The position numbers and the translations under genes are program-made. Below the pieces are notes generated by a model, which was not told the origin of the DNA, made no database searches, and worked only from the letters and a program-made list of their open reading frames with translations. Below are positions 44,126 to 52,894 of a DNA stretch of 64,000 nt, piece by piece. The stretch spans positions 1,984,001-2,048,000 of the forward strand of contig NZ_FNTA01000004.1 in assembly GCF_900105055.1 (NCBI RefSeq), read 5' to 3'. The stretch is from Amycolatopsis lurida. GTDB taxonomy: Bacteria > Actinomycetota > Actinomycetes > Mycobacteriales > Pseudonocardiaceae. Position 1 is the first letter of the stretch, and the number at the start of each line of letters is the position of its first letter.

Positions 44126-44812
44126 ATGACCGCTCGCACCTATGGCCAGTTCTGCGGCCTCGCCCGCGCCCTCGAGATCATCGGGGAACGCTGGTCCCTG
44201 CTCGTGATCCGTGACCTGGTACTCGGCCCGAAACGCTTCGACGAGCTACAACAGGGCTTGCCGAAGATCCCGATGAGCATCCTGTCGACCCGGCTCAACG
44301 AGCTGGAGCGGCACGGTGTCGTCCAGCGCCGGGTGCTCTCGCAGCTCGACGCCGGGGTGGTCTACGAGCTGACCGAATACGGCAACGACCTCGACCAGAT
44401 CGTGCTGCAGCTGGGCCTGTGGGGCGCCCGCTCGCTCGGCGACCCGACGGCGGACGACCTGTTCACCCTCGACTCGGCCGTCCTGTCGCTGTACACCACG
44501 TTCCAGCCGGACGCGGCCCGTGGCGTCCACTGCGCGTTCGAGATGCACTACGGCGGCGAGATGGTCATCCACGCGGTGATCGAGGACGGCGCGCTGACCG
44601 CGGGCGAGGGCCCGCACCCGGACCCGGACCTCGTCATCGAGCCGCGCGGCCCGGTCATGCTGAAGCTGCTGAACGGCGAGATGGACGCCGCGAGCGCGCT
44701 CACCAGCGGCGCCGTGGCCGTCAAGGGCGACCCGGACAAGCTGGAGCTGTTCACCCGGATGTTCCACATCCCCTCGGCGCCGACGAAGACCGAAGGGCTC
44801 GTCACGCATTGA
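44126..44812 (+). CDS. HxlR regulator fused to SCP2-like sensor domain
   Basis: 228 aa. HxlR winged helix (CGLARALEIIGERWSLLVIRDLVLG, with RFDELQQGLPKIPMSILSTRL after it) joined to a C-terminal SCP2/sterol-carrier-like domain of about 110 residues (VHCAFEMHYGGEMVIHAVIEDG, MLKLLNGEMDAASALTSGAVAVKGD). The tail probably binds a lipophilic ligand, possibly the polyketide or an intermediate. GAGGAG precedes the ATG. Same strand as the SARP, 47-nt gap. Confidence 0.88.
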   Translation: MTARTYGQFCGLARALEIIGERWSLLVIRDLVLGPKRFDELQQGLPKIPMSILSTRLNELERHGVVQRRVLSQLDAGVVYELTEYGNDLDQIVLQLGLWGARSLGDPTADDLFTLDSAVLSLYTTFQPDAARGVHCAFEMHYGGEMVIHAVIEDGALTAGEGPHPDPDLVIEPRGPVMLKLLNGEMDAASALTSGAVAVKGDPDKLELFTRMFHIPSAPTKTEGLVTH

Positions 44813-44854
44813 GGACGTTCCAGCGGCGGGGCCGGGGCGCCGGTCCCGCCGTTC

Positions 44855-45475
44855 CTATTCGAACCGTGAGGTGTCGCCGGCGCCCCGCCGCACGATCTCC
44901 GGTTCCCCCGACGAGAAGTCGATGACCGTGGTGGGTTCGACCCCGCATTCACCGGAGTCGATCACCGCGTCCACCACGTGCTCCAGCCGTTCCTTGATGT
45001 CCCAGCCCTGGGTCATCGGCTCCTCCTGGTCGGGCAGCAGCAGCGTGCTCGACAGCAGCGGTTCGCCGAGCTCGCCCAGCAGCGCCTGGGTGACCACGTG
45101 GTCCGGGATGCGCACGCCGACGGTCTTCTTCTTGGCGTGCAGCAGCCGGCGCGGAACCTCCTTGGTGGCCGGGAGGATGAACGTGTAGCTGCCGGGTGTA
45201 GACGCCTTGACCGCGCGGAAGACCGCGTTGTCCACGTGCACGAACTGGCCCAGTTGAGCGAAATCCTGGCACACCAGAGTGAAATGGTGGCGGTCGTCCA
45301 GCTTGCGGATGCTCCGGATGCGATCGATGCCCTGCCTGTTCCCCAGCTGGCAGCCGAGGGCGAAGCAGGAATCCGTCGGATACGCGATGAGCCCGTCTTC
45401 GCGCAGTATATCGACGACCTGTCCGATCGCGCGCCGTTGCGGATTTTCCGGATGTACGTCGAAATACCTGGCCAT
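44855..45475 (-). CDS. L-threonylcarbamoyladenylate synthase family (YciO/YrdC/Sua5)
   Basis: 206 aa. LREDGLIAYPTDSCFALGCQL (nucleotide-binding entry), RKLDDRHHFTLVCQDF, SYTFILPATKEVPRRLLHAKKKTVGVRIPDH split by turns, and SSTLLLPDQEEPM. The spacing and the KKKTVG segment are of the YciO branch, whose exact role is less clear than that of TsaC. A housekeeping gene inside the regulatory block, likely unrelated to the product. Confidence 0.9.
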   Translation of the reverse strand: MARYFDVHPENPQRRAIGQVVDILREDGLIAYPTDSCFALGCQLGNRQGIDRIRSIRKLDDRHHFTLVCQDFAQLGQFVHVDNAVFRAVKASTPGSYTFILPATKEVPRRLLHAKKKTVGVRIPDHVVTQALLGELGEPLLSSTLLLPDQEEPMTQGWDIKERLEHVVDAVIDSGECGVEPTTVIDFSSGEPEIVRRGAGDTSRFE

Positions 45476-45732
45476 GCGCAGAGCTTAAGGCCACCGGTCC
45501 TCGCCCGCCGCGAGAGGCCGCCCGGCGTCGCGTACACAGTGGATCTCCCGGAGCCCCGTCCTCGGCTCCGGCGTCTTCCATAATGGCATGTTCCGCGACG
45601 AACCCGGTGGTGCGAACAGCCCACACACCTGCGGGTGACCGGCCGAATTTCCTATCCCCAGCAGGGAAAGCGTCTCCCTGTTCGCCGTTCTTCCTTTGCC
45701 CGAAGGAAGCAACCCCGGTAACGAACATGGGT

Positions 45733-45748
45733 TATGATCCGAATCATA
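45733..45748. promoter_or_regulatory. Inverted repeat upstream of the tandem kinase
   Basis: TATGAT-CCGA-ATCATA, 6-bp arms, 4-nt spacer, 81 nt before the preferred GTG start of the kinase. It argues against the longer ATG start at 45727 and could be an operator or a -10 region. Confidence 0.4.
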
Positions 45749-45828
45749 GCGATGGAAGGCCGTATCGCGGCCCGGGCCGTCGCGAGGGGGAACGCGACCG
45801 GATCGAGCCGTCTTCTGTTATCACTGGG

Positions 45829-48156
45829 GTGCCTGTGCCGGACCAGCTCGCTGTGACCGCCGAACCGCTGGGAACCGCCGGCATCGACCGGCGGCCCCGC
45901 CGGGCGCTGTTCCTCGCCGGGCTGATCATCACCGTCGTCTTCGTCAACTCCTGCCTGGTCGGTCTCCTCGGCGTGCTGCTCCGGCCGGGCGTCGACTTCT
46001 GGCATGGGCTGCTCGCGGTCCTTTACGTCGGCCCCGTGCTGGCGATCCAGCTGTTGTACTTCAGCCGTCCGGCGGTCCGGCTGGACACCAGGCGCGCGAA
46101 AGCGATGCTGGTGGTCCAGGCCTGCCTCGCCTACTTGCCTGCCTTGCACTTCGACGCGGCCCTGACGTCGCTGACCACGCTCGCGGCGGGCAGCGCACTG
46201 CTGCTGTTACGGCCGCGGACGGGGTGGACGGTGTTCGCCGTGCTCATGGCGGCCACGACCTGGATCCTGTGGACGTACGACGCCACCTGGCACGGAGCGG
46301 TGCTCGACAGCATCACCGCGATCCTCTACGCCCTGGTCGTGTACCTGCTGACCTGGCTCGCGCGGCTGGTGACCGAACTGCACCAGGCCAGGACCGAGCT
46401 GGCCCGGCGCGCGGTGGCGGAACAACGGCTGGCCTTCGCCAGGGACCTGCACGACCTGCTCGGGCTCAGCCTGTCCGCGATCGCGCTCAAGGGCGAACTG
46501 GTGCTCCGGTTGCTGCGCAAATCCCTGGAAGGGGCCCGTGCGGAACTCGCCGAAATCACCGGGATCGCCCAGCGGACGCTGTCCGACGTGCGATCGGTGG
46601 CGAGGGGTTACCGAGAACTGTCGCTCGAGAAGGAGTCCCGGACCGCGGTGTCGTTGCTCTCGGCCTCCAACGTCGCCGTGCGGGCCGACCTCGAACCCGT
46701 CGAACTGCCGGTGAAGCTGCGCACCCTGCTGGCGAAGGTGCTGCGGGAGGGGATCACGAACGTGCTCCGCTACACGGGCGTCGAGCACTGCGAGATCTCC
46801 GTGCGCGAGCACGAAGGCCGGGTCGTCCTGGAGATCGTCCACGACGGGACGGCACACGAGGATCTCCCGGAGGAAACGGCGGAGAGCCTGCGCGAGGTGA
46901 CCGAGGAGGTCGCCGGGCACGGCGGGGAGCTGAGCGCGGGTCCCGACGCGGCGGGCCGATGGCGGCTGCACGCCGCACTCCCGGTGCCCGACCAGATCGA
47001 GCCCGCCGAGACCGTGCTGGCCGAGGCGCCCGGCCACTGGTCCCGGATCGACGCCAGGAACGTCCAATGGACGCTGACGGTGATCTTCATCCTCTTCGGT
47101 CTCTCGGCGATGACCCGCGCCTTCATGCTGACCGACGACGGCTGGTCCATCGCGCTCATCGCCGGGTACCTCACCGCGTCGATCACGCTGCAGCTGTCCT
47201 ATTTCGCCCGGCCGAACGTCCGGCTGCGCTCGCGGCAGAGCTACGCGCTGTTGTTCGTCCAGGGCTGCCTGATCTTCCTGCCGCTGATCCCCCTCGGGAG
47301 CGCCTGGGTGAGCATGCCCAGCCTGTTCGCCGGCACCGCGCTGCTGGTGTTGCCGCCCTTGGCGGGCTGGACGGCGTTCGCCCTGACGGCCGCCGGCGTG
47401 TTGTGGATCCGGCTCGCGGCGGGCGCCGACTTCCTCGGCGGTTTCTACACCTTCGCGTCCATGCTGAACACCGGGCTGATGGTCTTCGGGCTCATCTGGC
47501 TGATCCGGCTGGTCACCGAACTGGGCGAGACCAGGAAACGGCTCGCCGAGGTCGCGGTCGCCGAGGAACGGCTGCGCTTCGCCCGCGACCTGCACGACCT
47601 GCTCGGCATGAGCCTCTCGGCGATCGCGCTGAAGAGCGAGCTGACCAGCCGGATCATGGACATCGACACCACGCGGGCCTCCGACGAGCTGCTGGAGATC
47701 CTCGGGCTGACCCGGCAGGCGCTGACGGACGTCCGCTCGGTGGCCAGCGGCTATCGGGAACTGTCACTGGACCAGGAGTCCCGCTCGGCGAAGGCGGTGC
47801 TGACGGCCGCCGACGTCCAGGTGCGGCTGGAGGTCGAACACGAGGACCTGCCGGCGACGGTGCGGACGGTGCTGGCCGTGGTGCTGCGCGAGGGCGTGAC
47901 GAACGTGTTGCGGCACAGCAAGGTCGAACGCTGCGAGATCGCCGTGCGGCGGACCGGTGACGGCGTCGCGCTCGACATCGTCAACGACGGCGTCCAGAAC
48001 GGGCAGCCACCGGACCGGGATCGGCCGAGGCGGATCGAGGCCCCGGGCAGCGGCATCACCAACATGTCCGACCGGGTCGCCGGGCTCGGCGGGGAACTGA
48101 CCGCAGGTGTCGAACCCGACGGCCGGTTTCGGTTGCGCGCGGTGGTGCCGGTCTAG
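45829..48156 (+). CDS. Double (tandem) NarL-type sensor histidine kinase
   Basis: 775 aa containing two full kinase modules. Module 1: about six membrane helices (residues ~25-190), coiled coil, phospho-acceptor His208 in RDLHDLLGLSLSAIALK, then HATPase with REGITNVLRYTG. Module 2: six further helices (~410-570), His589 in RDLHDLLGMSLSAIALK, HATPase with REGVTNVLRHSK and the G2 box APGSGITNMSDRV. Module 1 lacks the GxGITN lid and reads TEEVAGHGGELSAG directly, so its ATP binding may be weak. GTG 45829 is preferred over ATG 45727, which lacks a good ribosome-binding site and would include the inverted repeat. Its TAG stop overlaps the convergent regulator stop within CTAG. Confidence 0.9.
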   Translation: MPVPDQLAVTAEPLGTAGIDRRPRRALFLAGLIITVVFVNSCLVGLLGVLLRPGVDFWHGLLAVLYVGPVLAIQLLYFSRPAVRLDTRRAKAMLVVQACLAYLPALHFDAALTSLTTLAAGSALLLLRPRTGWTVFAVLMAATTWILWTYDATWHGAVLDSITAILYALVVYLLTWLARLVTELHQARTELARRAVAEQRLAFARDLHDLLGLSLSAIALKGELVLRLLRKSLEGARAELAEITGIAQRTLSDVRSVARGYRELSLEKESRTAVSLLSASNVAVRADLEPVELPVKLRTLLAKVLREGITNVLRYTGVEHCEISVREHEGRVVLEIVHDGTAHEDLPEETAESLREVTEEVAGHGGELSAGPDAAGRWRLHAALPVPDQIEPAETVLAEAPGHWSRIDARNVQWTLTVIFILFGLSAMTRAFMLTDDGWSIALIAGYLTASITLQLSYFARPNVRLRSRQSYALLFVQGCLIFLPLIPLGSAWVSMPSLFAGTALLVLPPLAGWTAFALTAAGVLWIRLAAGADFLGGFYTFASMLNTGLMVFGLIWLIRLVTELGETRKRLAEVAVAEERLRFARDLHDLLGMSLSAIALKSELTSRIMDIDTTRASDELLEILGLTRQALTDVRSVASGYRELSLDQESRSAKAVLTAADVQVRLEVEHEDLPATVRTVLAVVLREGVTNVLRHSKVERCEIAVRRTGDGVALDIVNDGVQNGQPPDRDRPRRIEAPGSGITNMSDRVAGLGGELTAGVEPDGRFRLRAVVPV

Positions 48157-48761
48157 ATCCAGCCGGATTCCCTGGCGATCCGGATCGCGTCGACCCGGTT
48201 GCGCGCGTTGAGTTTCGCGACGATCGAGGTCAGGTAGTTGCGTACGGTCCCGGTGGAGAGAAACGCTTTCGCCGCGACCTCCAGCGTGTCGCGGCCCTCC
48301 GCGGTCAACCGCAGGACGTCGATCTCGCGCGGCGTCAGCGGGCATTCCACGGTGTCCCAGGCGGCGAGGGCCAGGTCGCCGTCGACCATGCGCCTCCCGG
48401 CCGCCACGCCGCGCACGGCGTTGGCCAGTTTCTCCGCGGGCGCGTCCTTCAGCAGGAATCCGTTCACCTTGGCGGCCAGCGCCCGGCGGAGCGTGCCGGG
48501 CCTGCCAAGGCTGGTCAGGATCAGGGTCCTGACTTCGGGAAGCTGCTCGTGGATCTCGGTGGCCGCGGTGAGACCGTCCTTGCCGGGAAGGTCGATGTCG
48601 ATGATCGCGACCTGGGTTCGTGAAGTCCGCGCGGCGGCCAGGATCTCGTCGCCGGACGCCACTTCGGACACCACTTCGATGTCGGGCTCCAACCGCAGCA
48701 ACGCCACGAGAGCCCCTCTGACGATATGCATGTCTTCGGCCACGAGAACTCTGATCGCCAT
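48153..48761 (-). CDS. NarL/LuxR-type response regulator, paralogue 3
   Basis: 202 aa: VLVAEDMHIVRGALVALL, Asp in IIDIDLPGKDG, LuxR HTH TPREIDVLRLTAEGRDTLEVAA and AFLSTGTVRNYLTSIV. It faces the tandem kinase tail to tail, sharing the palindromic CTAG that holds both stops. ATG at 48761 follows AGGGGG. As the regulator nearest to the kinase, it is the most likely partner; inference only. Confidence 0.92.
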   Translation of the reverse strand: MAIRVLVAEDMHIVRGALVALLRLEPDIEVVSEVASGDEILAAARTSRTQVAIIDIDLPGKDGLTAATEIHEQLPEVRTLILTSLGRPGTLRRALAAKVNGFLLKDAPAEKLANAVRGVAAGRRMVDGDLALAAWDTVECPLTPREIDVLRLTAEGRDTLEVAAKAFLSTGTVRNYLTSIVAKLNARNRVDAIRIARESGWI

Positions 48762-49000
48762 TACGCCGCCCCCTTCGTGCGCACCCCCACGACCCAACAT
48801 AAACACGCCCGTACGGAACGCGTTCCACCGTTCGAGTGACGCACCCGACCTGTCCCAGTGAGGGCGATACGCCGAATGAACCGCACCGCTACGAATTCCG
48901 CGCCTCGCCCGGTCGCTTTCCGTCATCGTGCCGTGGCTCAACACACGAAAACCGGCCGCCACTCGCGTTCGGGGCGCGAGCGACGGCCGGCGAGGTGCCC

Positions 49001-49192
49001 TCAGCTGGCTTCGGCCAGCGGCGGGGCGGTGGTGCAGACGGTGGTGAAACAGCCGAAGGCCTGCCCACCCTGCCGGTTGGACCAGTTGTCGAACCGGTCG
49101 ATCACCAGCTCGACCTGGTGCCCGGCCGAAGCGGTGTCGATCCCACGGACGGCGAAGAGCGAACGGACGTTGTCGGTCACAGCGTTCTGCAT
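49001..49192 (-). CDS. 63-aa peptide with Gly-Gly and Cys/Thr-rich tail, possible modified-peptide precursor
   Basis: Small protein with good GGGAG eight bases before its ATG. The first ~40 residues are leader-like and acidic/polar (SAGHQVELVIDRFDNWSN), then RQGG, and a 20-residue end QAFGCFTTVCTTAPPLAEAS rich in Thr with two Cys. This resembles a leader-GG-core layout, but no lanthipeptide, YcaO, radical-SAM or peptidase gene lies in the window, so the idea stays open. It could also be a small structural protein. It precedes nothing obvious; the unknown operon lies upstream on the same strand. Confidence 0.6.
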   Translation of the reverse strand: MQNAVTDNVRSLFAVRGIDTASAGHQVELVIDRFDNWSNRQGGQAFGCFTTVCTTAPPLAEAS

Positions 49193-49476
49193 CGAAATGA
49201 CTCCCAGGCTGGTCGCGGGTGTTTCTTCACTGAGGAAATCGTGCCCGCATGCCCGTTTTCCGACCAGTGTCGCGCATCATCGCGGGAATGTGCTTTTCAT
49301 CTACTCCGGAAGGTTCTTCCGACTGCGCCATTCCCGCGATCACCGCCATCGAATGGAGTAATGTGCAGCGTTCACGGTGACGGAACGCGGCGCAGTGAAT
49401 TCTTTACGCCACCATCACCGACAGTCACAGGACTACCCCGAACAGACCAATCCATACGTCCACTGTGGACAGCGGC

Positions 49477-50022
49477 TCAGGAGCCGAGCAGGGACGCCAG
49501 GCCGGCGTATCCGCCCTCTTTCAGGCGCACGCCGGACGTCTTCGCGTACGCGGCGTCGGCGCGGATCCCGAGCCCCTCGACCATCCGGTTCATGAAGTTG
49601 AACAGGGCGCACACGAGCACCGCGTCGTGCAGCGCGGCCTCGCCCCATCCTGCCGCGAAGACGGCCTCAGCGTCCTCATCGGTCATCTGAGACGGCGTAC
49701 GCGTCAGCTTGCCCACATAGGCCAGCACGGGCTTCAGGCGCTCGTCCACGGGCGCGGAGGCGAGGTCGTGGAGCGCGGCGGCCAGAAGTCCTTCCGGCAC
49801 ACCGAAAGCCTCGGCGGTGACGGTGTGGACCCCGTGGCAGTACCCGCAGTCGTTGACGCCGGAGACGTAGGCCGCGATCAGCTCCCGCTCCCCCGCGCCG
49901 AACGCCGACGGCGCCCGCATGATCAGCTCGTGCAAGTCCAGCAGCTTCGACGCCGGAGCGGGAAACTTCTGGAACACCTGCAGCAACGTGGCGTCAGTCG
50001 GCAAAGACCCGAGATAGGACAT
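49477..50022 (-). CDS. Carboxymuconolactone-decarboxylase/AhpD-like peroxidase-related protein
   Basis: 181 aa all-helical protein with the redox motif in SGVNDCGYCHGVHTVTAEAFG (CxxCH), as in AhpD-type alkylhydroperoxidases, and FNFMNRMVEGLGIRAD typical of the peroxidase-related subgroup. Expected to reduce peroxides or act on reactive intermediates. It overlaps the upstream 157-aa gene by 29 nt, so they form a coupled unit. A second CMD-like protein is encoded at 62872, beside the PKS. Confidence 0.85.
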   Translation of the reverse strand: MSYLGSLPTDATLLQVFQKFPAPASKLLDLHELIMRAPSAFGAGERELIAAYVSGVNDCGYCHGVHTVTAEAFGVPEGLLAAALHDLASAPVDERLKPVLAYVGKLTRTPSQMTDEDAEAVFAAGWGEAALHDAVLVCALFNFMNRMVEGLGIRADAAYAKTSGVRLKEGGYAGLASLLGS

Positions 50023-50467
50023 CTTGTGCGCTCCCCTGTTCCGGCGCCCGCCCCTGTTCGGCGAACTGGTCGACGTCCTCGCGCCGCAGCCAGCAGGCCG
50101 CGAGGCAGGACACCGATGCCGGTCCCAGCCCGGTCACCGTGGCGGTGACCCGCGCGGTCGCGTGGTCCCATTCTCGGCGCAGGGAACCCGCCGACGTCAT
50201 CTCCGGACCTGCTTCGATCAGCGGGCGGACCGCGCGCCAGCGAAGGATCCCGGCTTCCACCAACGCTTCGGTGCCGAGATCGAGCGCGTCGTGCCGGGCT
50301 TGGTCCACGGCGAGGGCGACCAGCGCGGGCTCGTCGGCGAGCCGGGCGAGCCCGACGCCGGCGAGCAGGCGTTCGGCGTCCAGTCCCATCAGGATCACCC
50401 CGGCCTCGGTCGAGGGAGCGTCGTCGATCGACGGCAGGGTGAAGCGGGAGTCGTAGGGCTCAGACAC
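49994..50467 (-). CDS. Unknown 157-aa protein coupled to CMD-like gene
   Basis: Soluble, helical; segments VILMGLDAERLLAGVGLARLA and VTATVTGLGPASVSCLAACWLRR. No known motif. GTG at 50467 overlaps the stop of the FAD oxidoreductase gene; its own end overlaps the CMD-like start. Such tight coupling suggests a complex or common pathway. It may be a small accessory to the CMD protein. Confidence 0.65.
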   Translation of the reverse strand: MSEPYDSRFTLPSIDDAPSTEAGVILMGLDAERLLAGVGLARLADEPALVALAVDQARHDALDLGTEALVEAGILRWRAVRPLIEAGPEMTSAGSLRREWDHATARVTATVTGLGPASVSCLAACWLRREDVDQFAEQGRAPEQGSAQDVLSRVFAD

Positions 50468-51779
50468 GGGCGACGTCCTTCGTGGCCGTCCGCAGCGGGA
50501 GATCCCGGCGCAGGTTCTCGGCGACGGTGGCCGCGACCCGTGCGGTGGCGACGCGGTGACCGTCGATGTTGCGGGCGGCGGGTCCCAGCGCCATCCCCGC
50601 GGCCGCGCCGACGGCGAAGACCCGGGGCGCGCCGACGTAGGCGAAGGTGCGTTCGTCGAGCTGCGGCCAGCCGCCGCGGTCGAGGACGGCCTCGCCGGGC
50701 ATCAGGCCGTCCCCGATCGACGGCGTGGTGCCGAGCGCCAGTACGGCGTGGTCCACGGACACCCGCGAACCGTCTTCGAGGTGGAGGCCCGCCCCAGGTG
50801 TCACCTTCGTGATCGCCTTGCCGCGATGCACGATCAGCCGTCCTTCGGCTTCGGCCGCTTCGAGCATCGGGCGGAACTCGAACATGATCGACGCGCGCCG
50901 GAACCGGCCCATCAGTTCGAGCCTGTCGGACCAGCTCACCCCATCGAAGCGAGCGCGGCCTTCCGGCCGGAAGAACGACGAGTTGACGTCGGCGCACTGG
51001 TAGCGTTCGCCCGCTTCACGGACCACCCAGTGCACCTCGCGGCCCTCGGCGAGCCCGTTGGAGATCAGGTGCGCGGCGGTGAGGCCGGCGCCGACGACGG
51101 CGAGGCGCCTGCCGACGCCGGGAACGGGTTCGTCCCAGTAGCTCACGCCGCGCGGCGGATGACCACCGCCCCACCAGGTGTCCGGGGCGGACCGGCGCTC
51201 CTCGCCGAGGCACAGCACGACGTGGCGCGCGGTGACGGAGAACCGGTCGGCGCGCACGGTGACGGCATCAGCGGTCGGCAGCACCTCGCGGACCGAACCG
51301 CGCCAGGTCCGCTCGGTGACGTGATGACTCGCCGCCAGATGGCGGCAGTAGGCCTCGAAGACGTCGACGGGTACCACCGAGCGGTGCCCGGCCTGCGCCA
51401 TGCGGATCTCCCGGCGTTCCACCGGCGTGAGCACCGACCAGTGCAGCCGGGCGAAGTCCAGGAGTTCGCAGTCGCGGTAGCCCTCGACGCCGGGGTGGTG
51501 CTCGTACGGCGAGCGCAGCACGCGCTGGCCGAGCAGATCGATGCGGTCGAAGAACCGGCCGCAGGGACGGCCGTCGCGGTCGACGACGACGATGTCGCGG
51601 ACTCCGTGATGCCACAACGCGGAAGCGACCGCGAGCCCGGCCGGGCCCGCGCCGACGATGACCACGTCGGCGGCGGGCGGCGGTTCGGCGGTGACCGCCG
51701 CGCGGGTGCCGGGGAGCACCGGCCACTCACGCCCACGCGGCGATTCGAGGAGATGGGGTTCCGGGACGAAGGTGATCAC
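50460..51779 (-). CDS. FAD-dependent monooxygenase-like oxidoreductase
   Basis: 439 aa. FAD Rossmann motif VVIVGAGPAGLAVASALW near residue 38, NAD(P) motif LAVVGAGLTAAHLISNGL near 230, and the second FAD motif around FAVGAAAGMALGPAARN near 390. Architecture suits class B flavin monooxygenases or pyridine-nucleotide oxidoreductases (N-hydroxylase-like). GTG start at 51779, 8 nt after the stop of the next gene. The substrate is unknown; together with the CMD gene it suggests an oxidative step in the pathway. Confidence 0.85.
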   Translation of the reverse strand: MITFVPEPHLLESPRGREWPVLPGTRAAVTAEPPPAADVVIVGAGPAGLAVASALWHHGVRDIVVVDRDGRPCGRFFDRIDLLGQRVLRSPYEHHPGVEGYRDCELLDFARLHWSVLTPVERREIRMAQAGHRSVVPVDVFEAYCRHLAASHHVTERTWRGSVREVLPTADAVTVRADRFSVTARHVVLCLGEERRSAPDTWWGGGHPPRGVSYWDEPVPGVGRRLAVVGAGLTAAHLISNGLAEGREVHWVVREAGERYQCADVNSSFFRPEGRARFDGVSWSDRLELMGRFRRASIMFEFRPMLEAAEAEGRLIVHRGKAITKVTPGAGLHLEDGSRVSVDHAVLALGTTPSIGDGLMPGEAVLDRGGWPQLDERTFAYVGAPRVFAVGAAAGMALGPAARNIDGHRVATARVAATVAENLRRDLPLRTATKDVARV

Positions 51780-51787
51780 CGGCGTAC

Positions 51788-52336
51788 TCAGCCGATCACG
51801 GTCACCGGGACGATCAGCTCGATCACGGGACGCTGCTTCATCCCGTTGCTGATCATTTCGTCCAGTGTCTGCCGGGACTGCTCGGCGGTGTCCGTCGCGA
51901 TCGGGCTGTAGCGGGAGTACGAGTAAGTCGGCTTCCGCCCGCCCGCGTCGAGCGAGTACACCTTGAGCACCGCTTCACCGGGCCGTACCTCACCGTCGTA
52001 GAAGGTGAGGCGGCGCTGGTCCGGCGTCATGAAGGACTTCGAGAACTGGCGGGACAGGACGAGCGTCTCGGCGTCGTTGACGAAGGTCGAGTCCTCGTCG
52101 GTGACGACCTGCATCGCGACCCAGGTCTTGTCGGTCAGGTTGGTCTCGGACTTGATCACCTGCCAGCGGCCCGGTTCCGGGAGATTGACACTGACCGAGA
52201 TGTCGTGCTCGGTGGTGTCGATCGCCCCGGAGATCATCAGCACCCGCCGCCGGACGTCGGCGACACCGGCCATCTGAATGTCACGTGCGCGTACCCGAGT
52301 GGAAACATCCAATCCCGGGAATTCAGGTGATGACAT
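51788..52336 (-). CDS. Unknown 182-aa protein, operon member
   Basis: Soluble beta-rich protein (RRRVLMISGAIDTTEHDI, VSVNLPEPGRWQVIKSETN, TYSYSRYSPIATDT). No motif I know. Its size class and place in an enediyne-type locus recall the small unknown conserved proteins of the E-series cassettes, but I cannot assign it. GGAGG lies eight bases before ATG 52336. Starts 157 nt before the next gene, so its own promoter is possible. Confidence 0.7.
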   Translation of the reverse strand: MSSPEFPGLDVSTRVRARDIQMAGVADVRRRVLMISGAIDTTEHDISVSVNLPEPGRWQVIKSETNLTDKTWVAMQVVTDEDSTFVNDAETLVLSRQFSKSFMTPDQRRLTFYDGEVRPGEAVLKVYSLDAGGRKPTYSYSRYSPIATDTAEQSRQTLDEMISNGMKQRPVIELIVPVTVIG

Positions 52337-52493
52337 CTTTCACGCCTCCAAGACCTTGATATCGCAATTCAGGCTTCGACGTAATCTCCCCAGCCGCAAA
52401 CACCGGAAGAATTTCACGCCCAACTGGATGATGTCAAGATGAGGAACGCATGATCCACTGCCACCGGGACTGGTCCGTTCGGCGGTACCGGGG

Positions 52494-52802
52494 TCAGGAT
52501 TCTTCGGAATCCTCAGCCCAGGCCGCCGCGGGTGTGCCCTGCTCCAGCGCCCCGATGTAGACGATCTCGAACGAGGAATCGGCCCGATCGATCCCGATAC
52601 GGAGGACGAGGTCGTGTTTCACCAGAAATAGGAACTGATGCGGTTCCCGGTTGTCTCCGAAAATGTCGTAGATGAGGAAGGCGGAACCGTCCGCCACCGC
52701 GAAAAGCGCTTCGTAGACGACATTGCGGTCGGCCTGCGGAGCATTGATCGCCCATTCTTCCAACACCTGCAAACCCGACGTGAGCTGGAGGCGCATAGCC
52801 AT
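52494..52802 (-). CDS. Unknown 102-aa protein
   Basis: Compact mixed fold: LQLTSGLQVLEEWAINAPQ, SAFLIYDIFGDNREPHQFL, VKHDLVLRIGIDRADSSFEI, acidic C-terminus. ATG 52802 has GAGGAGG seven bases upstream, much better than the ATG at 52847. No relatives recognised. Same strand as the oxidoreductase operon. Confidence 0.65.
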   Translation of the reverse strand: MAMRLQLTSGLQVLEEWAINAPQADRNVVYEALFAVADGSAFLIYDIFGDNREPHQFLFLVKHDLVLRIGIDRADSSFEIVYIGALEQGTPAAAWAEDSEES

Positions 52803-52894
52803 CCGGAGGCCTCCTCGTGGTCTGGCGGGTTCGCGGGCGATCTTCATCGTCGCGCGCGCGATACCCGGCGGTCTTCTTCGTCCGTGCTGGGTGG

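Noticed and set aside
52494..52802. Enediyne-binding apoprotein among the small proteins
   Set aside because: Apoproteins are secreted and carry signal peptides; none of these small proteins has one.
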